Shown here: positions 7,802 through 14,394 of the stretch, in pieces
Layout of the letters: every line of letters begins with the position of its first letter
Numbering within the stretch: the first letter of the stretch is position 1
NCBI GenBank assembly: GCA_002422125.1
Contig: DITF01000248.1
Span: 1-14,960, forward strand
Origin: a bacterium UBP17_UBA6191
GTDB lineage: Bacteria; Muiribacteriota; UBA6191
DNA length: 14,960 bases
Direction: 5' to 3'
The notes under the pieces: model-generated
What the model was told of the DNA's origin: nothing
What the model saw: the letters and a program-made list of their open reading frames with translations, nothing else
Database searches by the model: none
Program-made: the position numbers and the translations under genes

Positions 7802-8547
7802 AATACAAAATCTTGATTTTTTCACTGGCTCTGACTATTTATTGCGATCTGGAATCATCTCCTTTAGCGGAAGCCTTGGAACTAAAACGCGGTGGCCGTT
7901 ACTCCGAAGCCCTTGATGCCTTGATGGAAAAGCGCGCCGACCACTATGCCTCAGAATGGATCGCAGAAGTAGCCGAGATTCTGGAGCGCATGCAAAACGA
8001 TCCCATGGCGGCCTTTTATTATCAGGAAATGTTAAACAACTTTCCTGACTCCAAACACGCTGAGGCTGCCAAAGAAAAGCTAAAGGGTCTGATTCAAAAC
8101 TACAAAGATTCTGATTTAACCAGTCTCAGTATTGATTTGGAAAGCCCTCTGTCAGAAGGACAGATAGCCTTAAAGAATCAAGACTATCACCCGGCTATTC
8201 TGCACCTGTTGCGAGCACACTCCATCAAACCAGATGACCATTACACCTTATTTCTTTTAGGCAGTGCCTATTATGGGTTACACCTGCAAACAGGACAAAC
8301 TCTGTATGTAAATCGAGCCATAGACCAGTATCGCAGGGCCAGCTATCTTTTCCCTTCCGCTAAAACATTCAACAATCTTGCCTGTCTTCTTGCCAAACAA
8401 AAAGACATAATTATGGCAAGATACTATTTTGAGAAGGCATTAAGAAATGCTGAGGTCCCTGGTCTGAAGCGCAGCATTGAAGCCAACCTGAAAACCTTCG
8501 AGAAGGGTCAGGAGCGCGAGCTGGTATTCCTCTTGATGGAGCCATGA
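7798..8547 (+). CDS. Exported TPR-repeat protein
   Basis: The start at 7798 was chosen over an upstream in-frame ATG at 7729 because it forms an ATGA overlap with the previous stop and opens directly on an export signal (MKYKILIFSLALTIYC). The mature protein, of 249 codons in total, is likely periplasmic. Residue C16 has tyrosine before it, which is a poor lipobox, so cleavage by signal peptidase I or an uncleaved anchor is more likely than a lipoprotein. Two blocks of helical TPR-type repeats are visible, about 24-95 (GRYSEALDAL, DPMAAFYYQEMLNNFP) and 118-220 (NQDYHPAILHLLRAHSIKP, DIIMARYYFEKAL). TPR proteins scaffold complexes and bind no defined substrate by themselves. Placement between a ligase-like membrane protein and an outer-membrane barrel suggests a periplasmic bridge. 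The next start overlaps its stop by ATGA. Confidence 0.82.
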   Translation: MKYKILIFSLALTIYCDLESSPLAEALELKRGGRYSEALDALMEKRADHYASEWIAEVAEILERMQNDPMAAFYYQEMLNNFPDSKHAEAAKEKLKGLIQNYKDSDLTSLSIDLESPLSEGQIALKNQDYHPAILHLLRAHSIKPDDHYTLFLLGSAYYGLHLQTGQTLYVNRAIDQYRRASYLFPSAKTFNNLACLLAKQKDIIMARYYFEKALRNAEVPGLKRSIEANLKTFEKGQERELVFLLMEP

Positions 8548-9563
8548 GATCTCTAAAAATTCTCTTGATTTTGTTTCTGGTCACAGATGTCAGGCCAGAC
8601 CCATCTGGTTATCAACGATGGTTAAAAGAACATCCTGGTGATGTTAGTGATTCTGAGCTGGCACTTTACAATAATCTCATTGCATTTTCTCAGGATCGCA
8701 AAGCCGGTCATCGCCCCGAGAAGTTAGCCCCTGCCTCCACAGAACCTTATCCTAGCGGGATATTAGGAAACTGGGAACTGGGGTTAAGTATGGAATCGCT
8801 ACATGGGTTTTCTAAGCCTCTGGCTGTTCAGAATCAGGCCGGTGTTTTAAGTGCCAACAATCTGAAGTTTGCCCCTAAAGGCTACAGAGTAGAGGCTTCA
8901 AAACGCCTAGGAATGGGCGATCGCCATACATTTCACACGAAAATTCTTTACCGGAATCACAGCGACAGCTTTAACGATGACACAAATAACTACAGTCTTA
9001 GTACTGGAGAACTCATTCGTCAAGTGCAGGGAAACTTTGATCTGGATATGACAGAATTTGATCTGTATTGGGTGCAAAGGCAGGCCCAGAACTATCGGCA
9101 CAGTACGGGGTGGATTGGTGGAGTTCGCATCAGTCATGCTAAGGCCGAATCAAAAATGACGGGAGCCGGAGCCGGTTTTAACACAATCACGGACTGGTCG
9201 TTTAAACACACGGGAATTGGACCATATCTGGGCTATCAGGGTAGTATGCCACTGGGCAAAGATGCCACGCTCGCTCTGAAAGTTCGGCAAGGGGTCTTGT
9301 TTAGCCGAGGTGAAACCAGACAATCGCATCAAAGTGGACAACCACCCACCACCGTACAATCAAGAAGCTTTAATAAAAATCCCAGTTTCCCATTCACGGA
9401 AATTGACTTTGGGATTCAGTTTTTTGCCACCAGGCATTTGCACATCCATACTGGCTACTCCTGGCATAAGGCTAACCTGTACACCATCCCATTTGCCAAT
9501 CAGACTGAGATTAATGACCTAAACTTTCAAGGCCCAAAAGCCACCCTAAGCCTTCTATTCTGA
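8544..9563 (+). CDS. Putative outer-membrane beta-barrel protein
   Basis: I do not recognise the family. A hydrophobic N-terminal signal (KILLILFLVTDVR, residues 5-17) is followed by a hydrophilic segment to about 70 and then by many alternating polar/hydrophobic strands rich in aromatics and glycine, such as FDLYWVQRQAQNY (about 172-184) and IGPYLGYQGSMPL (about 225-237). The chain ends KATLSLLF, with a terminal phenylalanine, as expected for the BamA-recognised beta-signal of outer-membrane barrels. There are no internal transmembrane helices. The 339-residue length would suit roughly 12-14 strands. The overlapping start makes it the last of the four coupled genes; hflX follows after 22 bases. 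It could be a porin, a glycan export channel or a structural barrel. Confidence 0.72.
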   Translation: MRSLKILLILFLVTDVRPDPSGYQRWLKEHPGDVSDSELALYNNLIAFSQDRKAGHRPEKLAPASTEPYPSGILGNWELGLSMESLHGFSKPLAVQNQAGVLSANNLKFAPKGYRVEASKRLGMGDRHTFHTKILYRNHSDSFNDDTNNYSLSTGELIRQVQGNFDLDMTEFDLYWVQRQAQNYRHSTGWIGGVRISHAKAESKMTGAGAGFNTITDWSFKHTGIGPYLGYQGSMPLGKDATLALKVRQGVLFSRGETRQSHQSGQPPTTVQSRSFNKNPSFPFTEIDFGIQFFATRHLHIHTGYSWHKANLYTIPFANQTEINDLNFQGPKATLSLLF

Positions 9564-9570
9564 TTTCTGA

Positions 9571-9576
9571 TATAAT
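9571..9576 (+). promoter_or_regulatory. Possible -10 box just before hflX
   Basis: An exact TATAAT lies 9 bases before the hflX ATG at 9586. A start site near 9582-9583 would leave almost no leader, and no Shine-Dalgarno sequence is seen before either ATG (9586 or 9595). A -35 hexamer is not evident, so this may be chance in AT-rich spacer DNA; if real, it would give a nearly leaderless hflX message. Confidence 0.3.
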
Positions 9577-9585
9577 GGTTCATCA

Positions 9586-10902
9586 ATGACAAAAATGCAT
9601 GAAAATCGGCAAAAAGTGCGTCAGGCACTGATTATAGGTGTTCTTATCAAGGACGAATCTTTGGATGTCCTGCAAAAAGATTTAGAAGAACTCACCAGAC
9701 TGCTACAAACCCTGGATATCAAAACCTGCGGCAGTTTTATACAATCTCGAGAAACTCAGGATGCTCGGACCCTTATTGGTTCGGGTAAAGTTGAAGAAAT
9801 TCGCCAGGCCGCCACTGAGGGCGGGATTGATTTAATCGTTTTTGATTCTGATTTAAGCCCCACTCAGGCCAGAAATCTGGAAAAAGATCTGGGTATAGAG
9901 GTCACAGACAGAACTGGGGTTATTTTACAGATTTTTTCCCAGAATGCCAGAACCCATGAGGCCAAACTACAAATTGAATTGGCCGGTCTGGAATACGCCC
10001 TGCCCAGATTAAAACGACAATGGACCCACCTTTCCAGAACCAGAGGGGGAAGAGGTTTTATTGGCGGTGATGGGGAAACCCAGCTAGAGGTAGATAAACG
10101 CTACATCCGCACTAAAATTCAACAGGTCAAGTCCAAACTGGATAAAATCAAATCCCAGCGCAGTACTCAAAAAAAACTGAGACAGAGTTTCTTCTCCGTT
10201 GCCATTGTCGGATACACAAACAGCGGTAAATCCACTCTCTTAAATCGATTAACCGCTTCTGATGTTCTGGTGGAAGACAAACTTTTTGCCACGCTAGACC
10301 CATCCACTAGAATTATCAAACCAGATGAAAAACCGGCCATTCTCTTTTCTGACACAGTAGGCTTTATCAAAAAACTGCCTCACTCATTGGTGGCCTCCTT
10401 TCGCTCCACCTTTGAGGAAATTCTGGATTCAGATCTTCTGATTCATGTGGTGGATGTCTCAGATTCTGACTATAAAGCCAGAATGGAAGACACAATCTCA
10501 GTGCTTAAAGAATTGAATCTGGACAAAATTCCCCGTCTGCTTTGTTTTAACAAGGTGGATAAAAAAAAGGACACTCCCGTACAAATCAAAATGATTCAGT
10601 CCGTCTATCCAGCCAGCGTTATGATTTCTGCCAGCAAACAAACTGGAATTGAAATTTTGCGCAAACGGGTCTACGAATTTTTCTCAAAACAGATGACAGA
10701 AAGACAAATTCGGGTCTGTTTTGGATCAGAAGCCCTCTTGGAATCGCTCTACGCCTTGACAAGAGTGTTGCATACACAGTATGAAGAGGAATCAATCAGT
10801 GTCCATTTCCGTGGAGCCTCAAGAGATGTCAATTTTGTGCTGGACCAGTTGCGAAAAGATGGGGCCCTGCTGGAAGATAAATCAATTCCGATCTGTTTAT
10901 GA
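9586..10902 (+). CDS. hflX: Ribosome-associated GTPase HflX
   Basis: HflX is a cytoplasmic GTPase that binds the 50S subunit and in several bacteria splits stalled or heat-damaged 70S ribosomes. The 438-residue protein has all family parts: the N-terminal HflX domain (about 13-115, with RTLIGSGKVEEI 61-72), the glycine-rich signature (RTRGGRGFIGGDGETQLE 151-168) and helical linker to about 200, the G domain with G1 GYTNSGKS (209-216), G2 around LDPSTR (237-242), G3 DTVGF (256-260), G4 NKVD (322-325) and G5 SAS (348-350), and a C-terminal domain to 438. One small variation: the usual GGPGETQLE reads GGDGETQLE here. Length and motifs are normal and the gene looks functional. It is not next to hfq or hflKC as in E. 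coli; a small membrane-protein gene overlaps its end by ATGA. Confidence 0.97.
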   Translation: MTKMHENRQKVRQALIIGVLIKDESLDVLQKDLEELTRLLQTLDIKTCGSFIQSRETQDARTLIGSGKVEEIRQAATEGGIDLIVFDSDLSPTQARNLEKDLGIEVTDRTGVILQIFSQNARTHEAKLQIELAGLEYALPRLKRQWTHLSRTRGGRGFIGGDGETQLEVDKRYIRTKIQQVKSKLDKIKSQRSTQKKLRQSFFSVAIVGYTNSGKSTLLNRLTASDVLVEDKLFATLDPSTRIIKPDEKPAILFSDTVGFIKKLPHSLVASFRSTFEEILDSDLLIHVVDVSDSDYKARMEDTISVLKELNLDKIPRLLCFNKVDKKKDTPVQIKMIQSVYPASVMISASKQTGIEILRKRVYEFFSKQMTERQIRVCFGSEALLESLYALTRVLHTQYEEESISVHFRGASRDVNFVLDQLRKDGALLEDKSIPICL

Positions 10903-11168
10903 GCCCTTTAGAAAAGCTACTTGCAATCATCATTCATAGCCTGTTTTTTATTCTTGCTTTGCTTGCCTTGGCCTTAAGGTACGACTGGCTACCAGAACAA
11001 TACCAAAAGCCTCTGGCACCCTACCTTGACTTGCTCCCCAAACGGATAACGGATGCTTCTGTGGCCTCCCAACCCCCTACCAGCTCAGCCACTCTAACCC
11101 CAGCCAGCACCGCCTCTTCTGTGACTACTTCGACCTCTGTGACCAGCACCGCTGAAACCACAAAATAA
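10899..11168 (+). CDS. Small single-span membrane protein with Ser/Thr-rich tail
   Basis: A predicted 89-residue protein, not recognised. It overlaps the hflX stop by ATGA, which favours a real, coupled gene. Residues 6-27 (LLAIIIHSLFFILALLALAL) form one strong transmembrane helix. A short segment, RYDWLPEQYQKPLAPYLDLL (27-46), follows, and the last 35 or so residues are low-complexity serine, threonine, alanine and proline. Such tails are often disordered and can accept O-linked sugars, but nothing here proves it. It is the last gene before a 201-base gap. It could be a linker or membrane partner for an unknown complex; no link to HflX function is visible beyond position. Confidence 0.65.
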   Translation: MSPLEKLLAIIIHSLFFILALLALALRYDWLPEQYQKPLAPYLDLLPKRITDASVASQPPTSSATLTPASTASSVTTSTSVTSTAETTK

Positions 11169-11244
11169 TTTCTGATTTGTTGTATTGAAGCCATAAAGAT
11201 CAGTTCAAGCAAGTAGGAAAATCGACCTCTTTAATTTCAAATGC

Positions 11245-11275
11245 GGCAAATTTGCAATCTGACTGCAAATTTGCC
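11245..11275 (+). repeat. Perfect 12-bp inverted repeat built from two GCAAATTTGC palindromes
   Basis: GGCAAATTTGCA (11245-11256) and TGCAAATTTGCC (11264-11275) are exact reverse complements with a 7-base spacer. Each arm is itself a 10-base palindrome (GCAAATTTGC at 11246-11255 and 11265-11274), so the site can be read as two operators 19 bases apart or as one hairpin. It lies 76 bases after the preceding stop and about 95-125 bases before the lptD-like start. No T-run follows it, so an intrinsic terminator is less likely than a regulator binding site. Confidence 0.7.
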
Positions 11276-11326
11276 AGTATTCAGTTCATTTGCTGCATGG
11301 ATTATTCCCCCTAAGCTAGCAAATCT

Positions 11327-11355
11327 TTGGAAATCCAGGAGTTTTTTGTTATATT
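11327..11355 (+). promoter_or_regulatory. Possible sigma-70 promoter of the lptD-fliG run
   Basis: TTGGAA at 11327-11332 and TATATT at 11350-11355 are 17 bases apart and match the -35 and -10 consensus at 4 and 5 of 6 positions. Initiation near 11362 would leave only about 8 bases before the ATG at 11370, where no Shine-Dalgarno sequence is seen. The palindrome pair sits upstream, in an activator-like position. Confidence 0.35.
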
Positions 11356-11369
11356 CCCATGTTGCATTT

Positions 11370-13361
11370 ATGAACCTGAAATTCGTACTAAAGACTCTGC
11401 CCTTGCGGCTTTTTTTGGCATGCTGCCTTGTCACGGCAATTCAGGCTCAAAAAGGTAGTATCAGCTTTAGTGCTGGCTATCAGGAATACAATCAGGCTAC
11501 AGGTTTTGTAATCTTAAAAGATAATGCCTCGATTCTGGGTGATGACTTTCAGATTGAGGCTCAAAATCTGCAATACAATCTTAGAACAGGGGAAATTTAC
11601 GCTGTTTCTGAGGTGCGGCTGATTCGTGGCGAAGATATCATGAGATCGGACAGCCTTGTGTACAACGCCAAAACCAAACAGGGCCGAGTTGAGGACTTTC
11701 GGGCCATCATGGAAAATACATTTGTGACAGGCCAGTCGGCTATTTTGATGCCGGCTACCATGAGAATGAATCATGGTTTTGCCACTACCTGCTCAGAAGA
11801 CAACTGCCACTATAAAATCGTGGCAAGGGAGATGCTTTTGATTCCAGATCAGGCCCTCTATTTGAAGGGAGCTTCTTTTTACCTTGGCAATACCAGAGTA
11901 TTTAGTCTACCGGCTTATCAGTTTCAACTGGATAAGGACAAGGGTATGGCTGCCCCCCTCTTTTTGGTGCCTGGTTATGATGCCACACGAGGGGTTCATG
12001 CCAGAGTACGCTCCAATTTTATCGTCAATGAAAATCTTTACGGTACAGTCGAACTTCAACCGACTGCCAGACAGGGACTGGAATGGTTTGCGGAGCTGGA
12101 AATCAATCAGCAGAAAAAGGCCCCGGCCAGAGTCCGCATTGAACAGCAAAAGGACGAATTCACCAGAACAGATACCCAAAGGGTGGCTTTTGAGCAAGCA
12201 TGGTACCCCACAGATAATACCGATGTGCAATTGCGTATGGATTATCTGAGAGACCAGTTTTTGGCTGGAGCCGATAACGAAGAACTAAATACTTTTTTAG
12301 AATTGAGGCAAAGACTGGCTGGAGGCTGGACTGGCAGAGCCTCTTATCAGGTTCGTGAGGATCTGGATCGCAATAATTTCCTACTGGATAACCGCATTCA
12401 GAGTCTGGATCGCAAGCCATCAGTGGAACTTGAATCCCCTACCCGCCGGGTGGAAAGAACTCCCTATCAGTATAACTTTGGTATTCGCTGGACAGACTTT
12501 ACAGAGCAGGATTTTTTGGGCCGGGTTGACAGTCAGGACAGGGAGGTTTTTGCCAATTTGTTTCAGGACACTCTCAAATTTGGAAAAACTCGCTGGGATA
12601 TGAATGTTCAAGGCCGCTACAATGACTACTCTAACGATGGGCATAGAAGCTATTTTCGATTAAACACCGGTATCACACACGACTTTGGATCAGGTTTTGG
12701 ATACGCCAACCGTTATAATTTAAATGATGTGCACGGACAAAGCCCTTTTCGTGGTTTTGATCGGTTATTGGATCAGGAGCAGATTACGCACAGATTTTAT
12801 TACAATCATGGAGCATTTTCTTCAACCTTGTTTCAAACAGCTTATGATTTCAAGCGCCATCAATATTCCAACCCATCATCCGCCTTTCAGTATAGAAGTG
12901 TTTATAATGGTTTCCCTTGGGTCGCTGGGTTAAGATTAGGGTATGATGCTGGACCGGTGGCCTCTGATCTTCGGGACCTAAAACTGGCCAATCTGGCCTG
13001 GAATTTTAATATCCGCAATGGGGAAGAGTGGAGCCATGAGTTAAGAGGACAATACTCCTGGCTCAATCAGCAATGGGAGAGTTTTACCCAGGTTTCTGAT
13101 TTTTTGGCCCATCCTAAAGTCTACATGCGAACAGAAAACCATTTTAACGCCTTGACCAGTGAATTTACTCGTGTGAAACTAGGATTGATTCGTGACTGGG
13201 ACTGTTTGGAAGGTCGTCTGGACTGGGACTTTAAGCAAGAAGAGCTCATTGTACAGGTGTATTTGAAACAAGGCAGTGGCAGTGGACTTGGGCTCAGGCT
13301 GAACTACGATACTGTATTGAGTGTGAAACCGGATCTACCCGGAATTGAGGAACCGCTTTGA
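11370..13361 (+). CDS. lptD: LptD-like LPS-assembly outer-membrane protein
   Basis: LptD, with the lipoprotein LptE, forms the outer-membrane translocon that inserts LPS into the outer leaflet. The start at 11370 was chosen because it opens on a signal peptide (MNLKFVLKTLPLRLFLACCL, cleavage near AIQA-QKG at 26-27); the in-frame ATG at 11241 would add 43 residues that run through the palindromes. Residues about 45-135 form the OstA/LptA-like beta-jellyroll (LRTGEIYAVSEVRLIRGEDI 71-90). Then comes the hallmark segment FATTCSEDNCHYKI (137-150), a further jellyroll part with VFSLPAYQFQLDKDKGM, and a long strand-rich barrel region to 663. Three cysteines remain after the signal: C141, C146 and C612 near the C-terminus. 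C141 aligns by eye with the conserved cysteine of E. coli LptD (C173), so a disulfide to C612 is plausible. The protein is shorter than E. coli LptD (784); a paralogue cannot be excluded. Confidence 0.82.
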   Translation: MNLKFVLKTLPLRLFLACCLVTAIQAQKGSISFSAGYQEYNQATGFVILKDNASILGDDFQIEAQNLQYNLRTGEIYAVSEVRLIRGEDIMRSDSLVYNAKTKQGRVEDFRAIMENTFVTGQSAILMPATMRMNHGFATTCSEDNCHYKIVAREMLLIPDQALYLKGASFYLGNTRVFSLPAYQFQLDKDKGMAAPLFLVPGYDATRGVHARVRSNFIVNENLYGTVELQPTARQGLEWFAELEINQQKKAPARVRIEQQKDEFTRTDTQRVAFEQAWYPTDNTDVQLRMDYLRDQFLAGADNEELNTFLELRQRLAGGWTGRASYQVREDLDRNNFLLDNRIQSLDRKPSVELESPTRRVERTPYQYNFGIRWTDFTEQDFLGRVDSQDREVFANLFQDTLKFGKTRWDMNVQGRYNDYSNDGHRSYFRLNTGITHDFGSGFGYANRYNLNDVHGQSPFRGFDRLLDQEQITHRFYYNHGAFSSTLFQTAYDFKRHQYSNPSSAFQYRSVYNGFPWVAGLRLGYDAGPVASDLRDLKLANLAWNFNIRNGEEWSHELRGQYSWLNQQWESFTQVSDFLAHPKVYMRTENHFNALTSEFTRVKLGLIRDWDCLEGRLDWDFKQEELIVQVYLKQGSGSGLGLRLNYDTVLSVKPDLPGIEEPL

Positions 13362-13362
13362 T

Positions 13363-13368
13363 AAAGGA
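13363..13368 (+). promoter_or_regulatory. Ribosome binding site of fliG
   Basis: AAAGGA lies 5 bases before the fliG ATG and 1 base after the preceding stop, supporting the start at 13374 and efficient re-initiation within the same transcript. Confidence 0.6.
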
Positions 13369-13373
13369 ATATT

Positions 13374-14393
13374 ATGGCAAGCCCAACTAAAAAACGAGAG
13401 CTTACAGCCCGCATCAAAGTAGCCATCTTTTTGATGTTTCTAGGACCAGATCTGTCCAGAGATATCGTCAAGCTGCTTACCGAAGAAGAAATGGAGTCTG
13501 TGGCCATTGAGATTGCCAAAATCCGTAAAGTGGATAACGAAGACCGGGATCAGGTAGTAGAAGAATTCTACAACATGCTTAAGGCTCAGGAATTTATCAC
13601 TCAGGGCGGGGTTTCTGCTGCGAGAGACTTCCTTAAGTCAGCCGTTGGTGACGAAATGGCTGAAAGTATCATTTCCAAACTTACAGCATCGCTTGAGGTG
13701 CAGCCTTTTGACTTGATTCGAGCCGCTGATCCTGAACACCTGCAAAACTTTATTTCGGGAGAGCATCCACAGACCATCGCCCTGATTTTGGCCTACCTGC
13801 AACCGGAAAAAGCCGCAACCATTCTTTCATCATTTCCTTCAGAAATTCAGGTAGAAGCCGCCAAAAGACTGGCCTTGATGGATAGAACCAGTCCTGAGAT
13901 TGTTCGGGATGTGGAAGCCATTTTAGAGAAAAAACTATCCACAGTATCCAGCACTGACTACACCTCAGTTGGTGGTGTCGATTCTCTGGTGGAAATCATC
14001 AATATTGTCGATCGCGGTACGGAAAAAACCATTATCGACAATCTGGAAATTCAGAATCCCGACCTGGCCGAAGAAATCAAGAAACGCATGTTTGTATTTG
14101 AAGACCTTAACATGCTGGATGATCGTGGTATTCAAAGAGTACTCAAAGAAATCGACACCAAGGATCTGGCACTGGCCCTTAAAGGCTCCTCTGATGATGT
14201 GCGCTCCAAGTTTCTAAAAAACATGTCCAAACGGGCCGGACAAATGTTGCAGGATGATATGGCCTTTATGGGTCCTGTAAGGATTAAGGATGTAGAGGAA
14301 GCCCAGCAGAAGATTGTGAATGTGGTGAGAGCCCTGGAAGAGAGTGGAGACCTTGTGATTTCCCGTGGTGGCGAAGACGAGCTTATTACCTGA
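13374..14393 (+). CDS. fliG: Flagellar motor switch protein FliG
   Basis: FliG forms the ring on the cytoplasmic face of the MS-ring that contacts the stator and, through FliM and FliN, sets rotation direction. The 339-residue length is typical. Visible parts are the N-terminal FliF-binding domain (about 1-100, KVAIFLMFLGPDLSRDI 15-31), the middle domain with the EHPQ motif (130-133), the hydrophobic MFVFEDL (239-245) and the C-terminal torque domain. The charged residues shown in E. coli to matter for torque (K264, R281, D288, D289, R297) are all present, at K270, R287, D294, D295 and R303. The gene appears fully functional. It starts 12 bases after the lptD-like stop and lacks fliF, fliH or fliM neighbours within the window. 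A barrel-protein gene starts 1 base after its stop. Confidence 0.98.
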   Translation: MASPTKKRELTARIKVAIFLMFLGPDLSRDIVKLLTEEEMESVAIEIAKIRKVDNEDRDQVVEEFYNMLKAQEFITQGGVSAARDFLKSAVGDEMAESIISKLTASLEVQPFDLIRAADPEHLQNFISGEHPQTIALILAYLQPEKAATILSSFPSEIQVEAAKRLALMDRTSPEIVRDVEAILEKKLSTVSSTDYTSVGGVDSLVEIINIVDRGTEKTIIDNLEIQNPDLAEEIKKRMFVFEDLNMLDDRGIQRVLKEIDTKDLALALKGSSDDVRSKFLKNMSKRAGQMLQDDMAFMGPVRIKDVEEAQQKIVNVVRALEESGDLVISRGGEDELIT

Positions 14394-14394
14394 T

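Noticed and set aside
11245..11275. Intrinsic terminator of the hflX run
   Set aside because: The hairpin stem is strong but AT-rich, and the bases after it (AGTATTCAG) contain no T-run. The symmetry of each arm fits a protein-binding site better.
11241..11369. In-frame upstream extension of the lptD-like gene starting at ATG 11241
   Set aside because: The extra 43 residues precede a good signal peptide, run through the palindromic repeat and the possible promoter, and have no Shine-Dalgarno sequence.
11907..12230. Long antisense frame opposite the lptD-like gene
   Set aside because: It lacks recognisable protein features and lies wholly within a well-supported gene; it is a reading-frame shadow, like the other antisense frames in the window.
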